DNA of 64,000 bases, taken from NCBI GenBank assembly GCA_942491885.1, contig CALOCQ010000002.1, positions 558,001 through 622,000 on the forward strand. The letters run 5' to 3'. The notes under the pieces were generated by a model, which searched no databases, was not told where the DNA came from, and saw only the letters and a list, made by a program, of their open reading frames with translations. This document shows positions 17,541 to 25,699 of this stretch, piece after piece; position 1 is the first letter of the stretch, and each line of letters begins with the position of its first letter. The stretch comes from CALBPI01 sp942491885. GTDB taxonomy: Bacteria; Pseudomonadota; Gammaproteobacteria; Steroidobacterales; Woeseiaceae. Made by a program: the position numbers and the translations under genes.

Positions 17541-18299
17541 CTAGATGAAGAAACTCGAGGCCAATGTGCCGAGCAACAACGCCCAACCATCGACCAGCAC
17601 GAACAACATCAGTTTGAACGGCAGTGAAATCAGCATCGGCGAGAGCATCATCATACCCATCGACATCAGTACGCTCGAGACCACGAGATCGATAATCAGG
17701 AACGGAATAAAGATGAGAAAGCCGATCTGGAATGCGGTTTTCAGTTCGCTCACCATGAACGAAGGAATGATGATGCTGATCGGAATATCGGCAACATTAT
17801 CGAAGCCGGTATGGCCCGCGATATTGGCGAATAACTGCAGGTCCGAGTCGCGGGTCTGATCGAGCATAAACATGCGGATCGGTTTCATCCCGGTCGTCAA
17901 CGCTTCGGTCATCGTCATGCTGCCCGCCTGGTAGGGCTGCAACGCGGTTTCGTTCACCTCGGTGATGACCGGCGTCATGATAAAAAATGTCAGGAACAGG
18001 GAAATGCCGATCAATACCTGATTTGGCGGTGTCTGTGCGGTGCCGAGCGCCTGACGCAGGATTGAAAGGACAATTATCAAGCGGATAAACGCGCTCATCG
18101 ACAACAGCAACGCCGGCAGCAGCGTCAGCAACGTCATCGTTACAAGGATCTGCAAACTCAGACTCAGGCTCTGTGGCGCATCCGCGCCGGCATCCGAAAT
18201 GGTCAACGGCAGCGGCACCTGTTGCGCCATCGCCAGCGCCGGTAATATCAGGCCGGCAATCGCCAGCAACCAGCCAATGCTGTTGCGCGACAGTCTCAT
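17541..18299 (-). CDS. fliP: flagellar export protein FliP
   Basis: A 252-residue export-gate protein. A cleavable signal sequence (about 1-25, ending LAMAQ) is followed by four membrane helices. Family motifs include LSMSAFIRLIIVLSILRQAL, QTPPNQVLIGISLFLTFFIM and IPFLIIDLVVSSVLMSMGM. The start overlaps the fliO end by four bases. Confidence 0.95.
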   Translation of the reverse strand: MRLSRNSIGWLLAIAGLILPALAMAQQVPLPLTISDAGADAPQSLSLSLQILVTMTLLTLLPALLLSMSAFIRLIIVLSILRQALGTAQTPPNQVLIGISLFLTFFIMTPVITEVNETALQPYQAGSMTMTEALTTGMKPIRMFMLDQTRDSDLQLFANIAGHTGFDNVADIPISIIIPSFMVSELKTAFQIGFLIFIPFLIIDLVVSSVLMSMGMMMLSPMLISLPFKLMLFVLVDGWALLLGTLASSFFI

Positions 18300-18769
18300 G
18301 TCTTGTCGCTCCCGCCCGTGCGGCTCTGACTGAACTGGCGCAGGCGCTGTGCGAATGGCACGGCCGTGGTCTCGCTCGCAGTAATAGGTGTCGTTAGTGT
18401 GTGCAGATGATTGATGCCGTTTGCCGTGATACCAACGAGCACCTGCTCATCACCCACCTGCAACACGACCAGTCGTTCGCGGTTACCCACCTGACGACTC
18501 GCAACAATATTGAGTTCGCCGTTAGCGACGCTGAAGCGGCTTTGTCCTCGGCTGTAGAGAAAAGCGCACACGCCGATGATGCCGAGCACCAGCACCAGAT
18601 TGAGCAGTAGCGTCATCAGGCCAGGTGCACCGCCGCCCACGACAGACGGTGCTTGCGCGTGCGCAGCTGTACTGGTTAGCGTGGCGACTACGCCTGTGCT
18701 GGTTAGCGTCGCGACTGCGATCGCGTTACGGACGCGGCAACGTTGCGTTGTCGAGCGCGAGCGTGTCAT
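18296..18769 (-). CDS. fliO: flagellar assembly protein FliO
   Basis: A 157-residue bitopic membrane protein that helps FliP assemble. An N-terminal signal-like region, containing a short tandem duplication (ATLTSTG / ATLTSTA), is followed by one transmembrane helix (LMTLLLNLVLVLGIIGVCAFL). The cytoplasmic domain has the FliO pattern RQVGNRERLVVLQVGDEQVLVGI. The start overlaps the fliN stop (TAATG). Confidence 0.92.
   Translation of the reverse strand: MTRSRSTTQRCRVRNAIAVATLTSTGVVATLTSTAAHAQAPSVVGGGAPGLMTLLLNLVLVLGIIGVCAFLYSRGQSRFSVANGELNIVASRQVGNRERLVVLQVGDEQVLVGITANGINHLHTLTTPITASETTAVPFAQRLRQFSQSRTGGSDKT
18671..18724 (-). repeat. 27-bp tandem duplication in the fliO signal region
   Basis: Two adjacent 27-base units share an 18-base core (CTGGTTAGCGTGGCGACT and the same with one change, plus-strand sense). 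They encode the repeated ATLTST in the FliO leader. The duplication keeps the frame. Confidence 0.7.
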
Positions 18770-19134
18770 TAATTCAGCTGCTCGATACGCTGTGCCGGAC
18801 TGACGACATCAGTCAGGCGAACGCCGAACTGGCCATCAACAACAACGATCTCGCCATGTGCGACGAGGGTGCCATTGACCATCACATCGAGCGGCTCGCT
18901 CGCGCTGCGGTCGAGCGCGACGACCGAGCCTTCGGCGAGATTAACCAGCTCACGAATCGAAATTTTGGTAGCGCCTACATGCAAGGCCAAAGAAACCGGT
19001 ACATCCAGTACCAGATCCAGATTGACGTCGCTGTTACCCGCCGCCTGGGCGCTTGACGCCTGCATCGCGTCCGGTGCGTACTTCTGCTCGTCGCTGACGC
19101 CGGACTGGCCGGCGGTGTTTTCTGTTTCACTCAT
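18769..19134 (-). CDS. fliN: flagellar motor switch protein FliN
   Basis: 121 residues. An acidic, Ala/Ser-rich N-terminal ~40 residues precede the SpoA (surface presentation of antigens) domain. The domain includes LDVPVSLALHVGATKISIREL, GSVVALDRSASEPLDVMVNG and VVDGQFGVRLTDVVSP, all typical of FliN. It builds the lower C-ring with FliM and FliG. Confidence 0.95.
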   Translation of the reverse strand: MSETENTAGQSGVSDEQKYAPDAMQASSAQAAGNSDVNLDLVLDVPVSLALHVGATKISIRELVNLAEGSVVALDRSASEPLDVMVNGTLVAHGEIVVVDGQFGVRLTDVVSPAQRIEQLN

Positions 19135-19164
19135 TTTCGTCTTCCCTGATTCTGTGAGTCGTAC

Positions 19165-20268
19165 TCAGTATTCACTCTCGGTATCGGTCGGTAGCCAACG
19201 CATCAAACGAAACGCATTGTTCTCCTCTGCCCTGCCAAAGCCGCCGGTCGCACGCGGCTTGCCGGCTATCAGCAGCCGCGCCAGTTCGGGCGAATCCAAC
19301 GGCAACAGGTCGCCGGCTTTGAGACCGATCACCTTTCGCAATGGCAGGCGTACTTTCCCGACCATGACGTCCGTTTTCACCTCAGTCCCGGCAAGATGTT
19401 GTTTCATACATTCGCGCCAGTGAGGATCACCGTCGTGATTACGCGCGTTGCTGGCGCCTTCGAGGTCATCGGCGATATCCACCAACTGGCGCATTGGCAA
19501 CAGCACGCGCAGGTAGCCGCCATTACTCCCGGTTTGCACCAGAAATTTGCAGACAATTACGCGTTCTTTGGTTTCGATGCCGCTGCCGAGCATAGGATCA
19601 AACTCGCGTGCCAACACCCGCGGCGTCAGGGCGATAAGTTTTTCCCATGCCGGCGGAATAATCTTCAGCAACTGCTCGGTGGCGAGCTCGCTAACGCGCA
19701 ACTCGCCTTGCGTGAATTGCTGGCGAATCGCGATAGCTGAATCATCGTTGCTGGCGCCGGCTTCGTCACCGACGAAACCGAAGAAGGACTCGACCAGCCC
19801 TGCCAACAGGTCGTTGTCGAGGATCACGACGCCGTGGCCGGGCAATGGCGCGAGCTCCAGCAACAACGTAATTACCGGCGCCCGGGTCTTGTTGATTGCG
19901 GTTGCATACGTGGCGCCGAATGTTTCTTCCGCGGTGACGCTCGCCGGGCAACGCAGCAGTTGTGACCATTGTTGCTCCAGGCGCTTCGCCATTTGCTGGC
20001 AGATCGCCTGCAAGCGTGGGTAGCTGCCGTAGTTGATGTGTGCATCGGGACGAATTTCATAGGGCATGACGCTATGTGCGCTGTCGCCCTGAGTCACGTC
20101 ACCGATGACGCCTGCGTTGACGCCCTCGAGCAGCGCTTCCTTCTCATCATCAGACAGCAATTCGCCGTCATCGGACGCCGCGGTCAATGCTTCGTCGCCT
20201 GCCATCGAGGCTGAAACCGGCGCGTCGGTCGGCAGTGCGTCGTCGGCATTTTTTTCGTCGCCCGACAT
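19165..20268 (-). CDS. fliM: flagellar motor switch protein FliM
   Basis: A 367-residue C-ring protein that receives CheY-P. The N-terminal peptide reads LLSDDEKEALLEGV, comparable to the usual LSQxEIDALL, but sits after a ~37-residue acidic extension and has Lys where Ile is usual. The middle domain includes NYGSYPRLQAICQQMAKRL, and the C-terminal SpoA domain reads VMVGKVRLPLRKVIGLKAGD. It is more divergent than its neighbours. The start overlaps the fliL stop (TAATG), so the extension is probably translated. Confidence 0.9.
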   Translation of the reverse strand: MSGDEKNADDALPTDAPVSASMAGDEALTAASDDGELLSDDEKEALLEGVNAGVIGDVTQGDSAHSVMPYEIRPDAHINYGSYPRLQAICQQMAKRLEQQWSQLLRCPASVTAEETFGATYATAINKTRAPVITLLLELAPLPGHGVVILDNDLLAGLVESFFGFVGDEAGASNDDSAIAIRQQFTQGELRVSELATEQLLKIIPPAWEKLIALTPRVLAREFDPMLGSGIETKERVIVCKFLVQTGSNGGYLRVLLPMRQLVDIADDLEGASNARNHDGDPHWRECMKQHLAGTEVKTDVMVGKVRLPLRKVIGLKAGDLLPLDSPELARLLIAGKPRATGGFGRAEENNAFRLMRWLPTDTESEY

Positions 20269-20789
20269 TACTGCACCACAAGATTTGTGAAGTAGACGGC
20301 TTCGACACCCGGCTTGCCGGTCTGCTCGGTGAGAATGCCGTTGATTTCAGTCAAGGCCATCTCCAACATCTCGGCCTTGCCGGCGCGCGTGCTAACTTCG
20401 TCGTAATCAACGTCGCCGTACAGAAGGATAAGATTGTTGCGGATCACCGGCGTGTGCGCCTTGATCGCTTCGACCACCTCAGCGTCACGCGTCATCAGTT
20501 CCAGCGATATCTGCAGGAAGCGGCTCTTGCCGCGATCGTCCGTGAAGTTGATGAGTAACGGCGGGTGAATGCCCTGGTAGATGGCATCCTTGCCTTTCGC
20601 TACTACCTCCGGCGCCTCTGCCTCAGCCTCGTCGGCTACCGGCTCTTCGCCGCCACCGATCATGTCCTGCACCATCGGGCCGGCAAATATACCGATACCC
20701 AGAAGCGCGACCGCAGCAACGGCCATGATGATGGTCTTGCCTTTGCCGCCTTTTGGCGCCTCTTCCGTGTTGTTCTCTTCGTCTGCCAT
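20268..20789 (-). CDS. fliL: flagellar basal body-associated protein FliL
   Basis: 173 residues with one transmembrane helix (about 19-38) after a short charged cytoplasmic start. The periplasmic FliL domain includes INFTDDRGKSRFLQISLELMTRD, and the C-terminus EINGILTEQTGKPGVEAVYFTNLVVQ is the family signature. FliL surrounds the stator and supports torque. It is the first gene of the long minus-strand operon and has its own sigma-54 promoter upstream. Confidence 0.95.
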   Translation of the reverse strand: MADEENNTEEAPKGGKGKTIIMAVAAVALLGIGIFAGPMVQDMIGGGEEPVADEAEAEAPEVVAKGKDAIYQGIHPPLLINFTDDRGKSRFLQISLELMTRDAEVVEAIKAHTPVIRNNLILLYGDVDYDEVSTRAGKAEMLEMALTEINGILTEQTGKPGVEAVYFTNLVVQ

Positions 20790-20839
20790 GACTTCTCCGA
20801 GTTGCGACAGCGTCGCGGTAATGACTCAGAGTAGTATTA

Positions 20840-20854
20840 GCAAACCTCGTGCCA
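20840..20854 (-). promoter_or_regulatory. sigma-54 promoter of the fliL operon
   Basis: On the minus strand TGGCAC-N5-TTGC, with exactly 10 bases between the GG and GC pairs: a full consensus match. The predicted transcription start is near 20828, about 39 bases before the fliL ATG. An AT-rich stretch lies directly upstream (about 20856-20900). Confidence 0.85.
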
Positions 20855-20956
20855 ACTTTATTATTATTATATTTTTCAGTTACTTAAAAAATTAGAGCGT
20901 TGGCAAATGACGGAAAATTGGCGCTAAAAAGACAACATCTTATGGGGTGTCAGAAT

Positions 20957-22087
20957 TCAGACGAACGTATCGATGAGGCCCACGCTGCGGTTGAGCACGA
21001 CCTTCGATCCGTCAGCGGTAACGTCGGACTGCTCGCTCGCATGCTCGCCCTGTGACGGACCGGCCTCGTCGGCCAACGCCTGCTCGCCACTATCCGATGC
21101 TGCGCCGCCTTCGGCGCCGACATCTGCCTGCTGCAGGTTCAGCCCCTGCTGCTCAAGCATCTCGCGAAGACGCGGCAAGCTTTGTTCGATCGCATCGCGG
21201 GTCAGCGCATGCGCCGCGACAAACTGCACGCGGGCGTTTTGATCATCGACCTCGATAGACATTTCAATCGGGCCGAGATGTTCAGGGTTTAGGCGCAATT
21301 GTGCATTCGGTACGCGCGCATGGATCACCCAACCAACACGCTCGCTGAACTGGCGCCCCCAATCCTGATCACCTAATGGGACATCGAGTGACATGCTGCG
21401 CGGCGCAAGTGCGCTCGCCTCCTGCAGGCCAGCCGGCAGTGGTGCCAGGTTGCGCAGCACCGGGCCCGTCGTAGTCGGGACCTCCGGCGTGAGCGCAATG
21501 CTGCGTTCGGCGCCGGTCATTTTCGGCATTACGTCGAGATCAATCTTTGCCGGTGTGATTGCGGGCGGCGGCGTATTTGCGTTGGGCATCGGAACCTGCG
21601 GTGGCGGCACCTTCACGGGCTCAGTCGTCGCGACGATAACAGGCTTATTCGCCAACTCAACAGGCTTGTCGGCCAACTCGACGGGCAGTGTGCTGCCACT
21701 GGCCACAGCTTTGGCGCGGCGAATATCGCCGGCAATCTGATTACCTAGCTGACCGCTGGCCGGCGCCTCTTTGGCGCTCGCCGCTATCGTATTGTTTACC
21801 GCCTGCTCCACTGCTTCATCGACAGCGACGTCCTGTGCGATCAGAGCCGCATCTTCCAGTATGCCCGGCTCAGGCACGACGCCTTCGGCAAGCGGCAAGA
21901 GCTTGCCCGTGTCCGGCAAAGTTTTGCCGGTCTCCCCTGACTGCAACAGCAGCGAGGCGAACTCCAGCGCCGCGTCGAGCGCGCGATCATCGGTGGCCAA
22001 CGCGTCACCCAGCGTAGCCTCCGGCGTTCCCGCCGGAGCCGGATTGCCTTTGACACCAAGCGATGCAAGTAACGGAGCGTTATTCAT
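20957..22087 (-). CDS. fliK: flagellar hook-length control protein FliK
   Basis: 376 residues. The low-complexity N-terminal ~250 residues are Pro/Ala/Val-rich, with a small internal repeat (PVELADK / PVELANK), as expected of a molecular ruler. The C-terminal Flg_hook domain includes VIHARVPNAQLRLNPEHLGPI, VQFVAAHALTRDAIEQSLPR and LREMLEQQGLNLQQADV. It measures the hook and triggers FlhB switching. No clear promoter is visible in the 109 bases between it and fliJ, so it may be read from upstream. Confidence 0.92.
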   Translation of the reverse strand: MNNAPLLASLGVKGNPAPAGTPEATLGDALATDDRALDAALEFASLLLQSGETGKTLPDTGKLLPLAEGVVPEPGILEDAALIAQDVAVDEAVEQAVNNTIAASAKEAPASGQLGNQIAGDIRRAKAVASGSTLPVELADKPVELANKPVIVATTEPVKVPPPQVPMPNANTPPPAITPAKIDLDVMPKMTGAERSIALTPEVPTTTGPVLRNLAPLPAGLQEASALAPRSMSLDVPLGDQDWGRQFSERVGWVIHARVPNAQLRLNPEHLGPIEMSIEVDDQNARVQFVAAHALTRDAIEQSLPRLREMLEQQGLNLQQADVGAEGGAASDSGEQALADEAGPSQGEHASEQSDVTADGSKVVLNRSVGLIDTFV

Positions 22088-22196
22088 TGTTGTTCCTTCA
22101 ACGGTCTGCCGCGCAGCGGCGCGGCGCTATTGTCTGTGTCTGTTTGCCGTTTCCGGCATCTCTGCTAGTTTCTTTTGCAGTTTCCATGCCAAACGC

Positions 22197-22646
22197 TCAG
22201 TGATTGTTGTGCTGGGGCATCGCGGCACGAGCCAGCGACAGCGCATCGTCTACTTTTTGTGCGGCGGCATCGGCTGCTCGCCGGTTGTCAGACACGATGC
22301 GCTCGGTCAGTTGGCCAAGCGACTTGCGTCGCAACCGTTTGTCCTGCCACAACTTGCGCACCGCCGTGCAGCGTTGCTCGGCGTCGCGGATAACGTCTTG
22401 CTGGGCATTAATAGCCTGATCGAGCTTGGTCACGAATGCCTGGTAGTCACTCAGGTGCGCGCCTCGCCATTGCTGACAACCGCTGAACTGTGAGACATAG
22501 CCGTCGCGATAGCCGGTCAGCTCCTTCAGTGTTTGCTCTGCCTGCGCGAGCGCACCAACAACTTTGGCCAGCGCCTCGGCGGCGTCGCCCTCCTGCTTCT
22601 CGGCAAACCGGTTGACCGGCGCCAGACGCGACAATCGATCACGCAT
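22197..22646 (-). CDS. fliJ: flagellar export protein FliJ
   Basis: A 149-residue, highly charged, almost wholly helical protein consistent with the coiled-coil FliJ that links the FliI ATPase to FlhA. Matching segments include LAPVNRFAEKQEGDAAEAL near the start and WQDKRLRRKSLGQLTERI. The frame could extend upstream to 22673, but MRDRLSRLAPV at 22646 fits the family start. It lies directly after fliI, as usual. Confidence 0.85.
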   Translation of the reverse strand: MRDRLSRLAPVNRFAEKQEGDAAEALAKVVGALAQAEQTLKELTGYRDGYVSQFSGCQQWRGAHLSDYQAFVTKLDQAINAQQDVIRDAEQRCTAVRKLWQDKRLRRKSLGQLTERIVSDNRRAADAAAQKVDDALSLARAAMPQHNNH

Positions 22647-22696
22647 GACGCGCTCCCGGCGATGACAGCGCAAACGTTATTTCAATAAACCGCATG

Positions 22697-24085
22697 TCAA
22701 CCTGCCTCCTCGACCGCCGGCGGTTCGCCGAGCAGTGCATTGAGCGCATCGAGACTTTGTGTTCGTGAAACCTGTTCGTTCGGCGGCTGTTGCAGGAACT
22801 GCTGAATGGACGGCCACAGTGCAATCGCCGCATCAACCTCCGGGTTGCTGCCCGGCTGATACGCACCGATTGAAATAAGGTCCGCATTCTGCCGATAAGT
22901 ACCCACCGACTTGCGCAGCGCAAGCGCGAGCCCGCGCTGCTCTTCATCGGTTATTTGCATCATTGCACGTGTCACAGATGCCTCAACATCAATCGCCGGG
23001 TAGTGGCCCGCCTCGGCCAACTCACGTGACAAAACGATGTGTCCGTCCAGAATCGCGCGTGCCGCATCGACAATCGGGTCGTTCTGATCGTCGCCTTCGG
23101 CAAGCACGGTATAGATCGCCGTAATAGAGCCGCCACCCTCAGCACCGTTGCCTGCGCGCTCAACGAGCTGCGGCAACTTTGCGAATACCGACGGCGGATA
23201 GCCTTTGGTCGCCGGTGGCTCGCCGATCGCCAGCGCGATTTCGCGCTGCGCCTGAGCGAATCGCGTCAACGAGTCCATCAGCAACAGCACGCGCTTGCCC
23301 TGATCACGAAAATATTCCGCGATTGATGTCGCAAGCGATGCGCCCTGCAAACGCAGCAGCGGTGGATCATCGGCAGGCGATGCAACGACGACCGACCGGG
23401 AAAGACCTTCCTTGCCCAGCGTTTCGTCAACGAATTCCTTGACCTCACGACCACGTTCGCCAATCAGCCCAACCACGATGATGTCGGCCTCCGTGAAGCG
23501 CGTCATCATGCCGAGCAACATACTCTTACCCACGCCGCTGCCGGCGAACAGGCCCATGCGCTGACCGCGACCGATGGGTAGCATTGCGTTGATCGCACGC
23601 ACGCCGACATCGAGTGGCTCTGAAATCGGCTGGCGCTGCAACGGGTTTATCGGTTCCGGATTGAGATCTACCACGCCGTCGCCGCGTATTTTCGGCCCGC
23701 CGTCCAGCGGTCGCCCGCGGCCGTCGATGACGCGCCCGAGCATGTCTTCGCCCACTTTAATGCGCCGGTTCTCTCCGCTGGGAATGACGCGCGCATTGGG
23801 TGCGATGCCATGCAGCTCTTCGGCCGGCATCAGGAACAAGCGGTCACCGGCGAAGCCCACGACCTCGGCATCAATGCGCCGTCCGCGCTCGCCAATCACC
23901 TCGCAGTGCGAGCCCACCGCCGCACTGCAACCTTCGGCTTCCAGCGTCATACCCACGGTACGCCGCAATACGCCTTCAACGACCAGCGCCGGACGCTGGG
24001 TGACGTCGTCAAGCCGGCGGCCGAGGCGACCGGTCAGTAGCGCATGGCTGCGTCTGCTTTCGCCGGAGCGGGTCGTTGCCGTCAT
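22697..24085 (-). CDS. fliI: flagellum-specific ATP synthase FliI
   Basis: A 462-residue F1-beta-like ATPase of the export apparatus. Walker A is GLFAGSGVGKS and Walker B is VLLLMDSLTRFAQAQREIAL, followed by GEPPATKGYPPSVFAKLPQL. The C-terminal region includes RKSVGTYRQNADLISIGAY. It energises unloading of export substrates. The start overlaps fliH by four bases. Confidence 0.96.
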   Translation of the reverse strand: MTATTRSGESRRSHALLTGRLGRRLDDVTQRPALVVEGVLRRTVGMTLEAEGCSAAVGSHCEVIGERGRRIDAEVVGFAGDRLFLMPAEELHGIAPNARVIPSGENRRIKVGEDMLGRVIDGRGRPLDGGPKIRGDGVVDLNPEPINPLQRQPISEPLDVGVRAINAMLPIGRGQRMGLFAGSGVGKSMLLGMMTRFTEADIIVVGLIGERGREVKEFVDETLGKEGLSRSVVVASPADDPPLLRLQGASLATSIAEYFRDQGKRVLLLMDSLTRFAQAQREIALAIGEPPATKGYPPSVFAKLPQLVERAGNGAEGGGSITAIYTVLAEGDDQNDPIVDAARAILDGHIVLSRELAEAGHYPAIDVEASVTRAMMQITDEEQRGLALALRKSVGTYRQNADLISIGAYQPGSNPEVDAAIALWPSIQQFLQQPPNEQVSRTQSLDALNALLGEPPAVEEAG

Positions 24086-24708
24086 TCGCGTTCATCTCCC
24101 ATCAGCGCGTTGATCATCGCATCGATACGCGACTCAACGCGCGCGTCGATGTGCGAGCTTTCACTCTTGATGCGGCAGCCGCCGCGCGTCAGCGAAGCGT
24201 CGCGAATAACTTTCCAGCGCTGCGAGTCCTCGTCTCCGTCCTCGGTCGCGAAAATAGCATCAAGCCGTTCCGCGTCGTCCGGGTGCAGGTGAACTTCAAT
24301 CTGGCGCGCCGAAATCGGCAGCAGTGAAACGGCGTCGCGCACCAGTCCGACGATGCTCTCCGGGTCGAGCGTGAGCTGGCGTCGAAACAAACGGCCGACC
24401 ATAACGGTGACCATACGCGCCAGCTGCGCCTCCAGCGCCTCATCGAGCTCGTCCAGCGGCGCGGCCAGATGCGATAACGTGTCGGCGAGCAGTTGGCGTT
24501 GCCGGCCGACTTCATCGGCGGCATCGGCAAGACCTTGTTCGCGGCCTTCCGTTAATCCTTTCTGCCAGGCTTCCGCATACGCTTCGTCGTAGGCTTGCTG
24601 TTGCAGCTGCTCGAGATCGCCGGCTGTCAGCATGTTCTGCCCGGCGTCGGGGAAACTCGGCGCCTGCCAGCGATCGCTTGCGGCCGGCGTGTCAGACGTA
24701 TTCGTCAT
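24082..24708 (-). CDS. fliH: flagellar assembly protein FliH
   Basis: A 208-residue protein with a helical Ala/Glu-rich middle (EAYAEAWQKGLTEGREQGLADA, a GxxxG-type pattern) and a C-terminal domain resembling V-ATPase subunit E (VMVGRLFRRQLTLDPESI, and RDASLTRGGCRIKSES). FliH holds and regulates FliI. The frame also has an ATG at 24738, inside fliG; the ATG at 24708 is preferred. Confidence 0.88.
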   Translation of the reverse strand: MTNTSDTPAASDRWQAPSFPDAGQNMLTAGDLEQLQQQAYDEAYAEAWQKGLTEGREQGLADAADEVGRQRQLLADTLSHLAAPLDELDEALEAQLARMVTVMVGRLFRRQLTLDPESIVGLVRDAVSLLPISARQIEVHLHPDDAERLDAIFATEDGDEDSQRWKVIRDASLTRGGCRIKSESSHIDARVESRIDAMINALMGDERE

Positions 24709-25699
24709 CGCCGTCCCCAAGGTTGATATCGCCCGCATCAGCCATGCGCCGCGCGATCTCCAGAATCTCTTTCTGTGCCGTTTCGACGTCGCTGAGCTTC
24801 ATCGGACCACGCGCCTCCATGTCTTCCTCAAGCAGCGTGGCGGCACGCTTGGACATGTTGCCAAAGATCTTCTTCTGTATCGCCGGATCGGCGCCCTTCA
24901 GCGCAACCACGAGCAGGTCATTGGAGATTTCTCGCAACAGCGACTGAATACCGCGATCGTCGACATTCAACAGGCTGTCGAATACGAACATCATCTCGGC
25001 GATACGGTTACCAAGATCCGGGTTCTGACGGTTGATGCTCTCAAGCAGCGACTCGCCATCGTTGCTGTTAAGGGCATTAACGATTCCGGCCGCGACGCGA
25101 TCGCCGCCGACTTTGGATGTGCGGCTGATGTCGATACTCGACGACTTCGCGGCGATCAGTGTCTCGATTTCGGCCAGCGCACTCTGCTGGACATCGTCCA
25201 GCCGGGCGACCCGCATGACAACTTCTGTGCGCAACGCTTCATCCAGGTGGGTCAACACCATGGCCGCCTGGTCGCTGTCGAGATAGGACAGCACGATCGC
25301 GATGATTTGCGGGTGCTCGTCACGTAACAACTGCGCAATGGCCTCCGGGCTCATCCATTTCAATGTATCGAAGCCGCTCGCGTCGCCGTCGACCAGAATC
25401 CGGTCGATAAAGGCGTCGGCCTTGCTCGCACCGAAAGCATTGGTCAGGACGTTACGGATATAGTCCTCGACGCCGACGCCGAACGAGGCCTCGTCGTCGA
25501 CCGTAGTGACAAATGATGCCAACACCTCATCGGCGGTCTCGCGCGTCACATTTCGCAGACCCGCCATCGCCATACCCACCGCCTGAACCTCTTTCGGATT
25601 CATGTGCTTCAACACCTGCGAGGCCTCCTGCTCGCCAAGCGTCATCAGCAGGATGGCGGCGCGCTGCGTGCCATTCATATCGACGTTATCAGCTGCCAT
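24692..25699 (-). CDS. fliG: flagellar motor switch protein FliG
   Basis: A 335-residue C-ring protein. The N-terminal domain contains RAAILLMTLGEQEASQVLKHM; the middle domain contains EHPQIIAIVLSYLDSDQAA (the EHPQ motif). The C-terminal torque domain has MFVFDSLLNVDDRGIQSLLREI, with charged residues facing the stator. The start overlaps the fliF end. Confidence 0.96.
   Translation of the reverse strand: MAADNVDMNGTQRAAILLMTLGEQEASQVLKHMNPKEVQAVGMAMAGLRNVTRETADEVLASFVTTVDDEASFGVGVEDYIRNVLTNAFGASKADAFIDRILVDGDASGFDTLKWMSPEAIAQLLRDEHPQIIAIVLSYLDSDQAAMVLTHLDEALRTEVVMRVARLDDVQQSALAEIETLIAAKSSSIDISRTSKVGGDRVAAGIVNALNSNDGESLLESINRQNPDLGNRIAEMMFVFDSLLNVDDRGIQSLLREISNDLLVVALKGADPAIQKKIFGNMSKRAATLLEEDMEARGPMKLSDVETAQKEILEIARRMADAGDINLGDGDDEYV

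Noticed and set aside
22145..22158. TGCCG/CGGCA hairpin between fliJ and fliK as a terminator
   Set aside because: Short stem and no T-run; read-through seems as likely.
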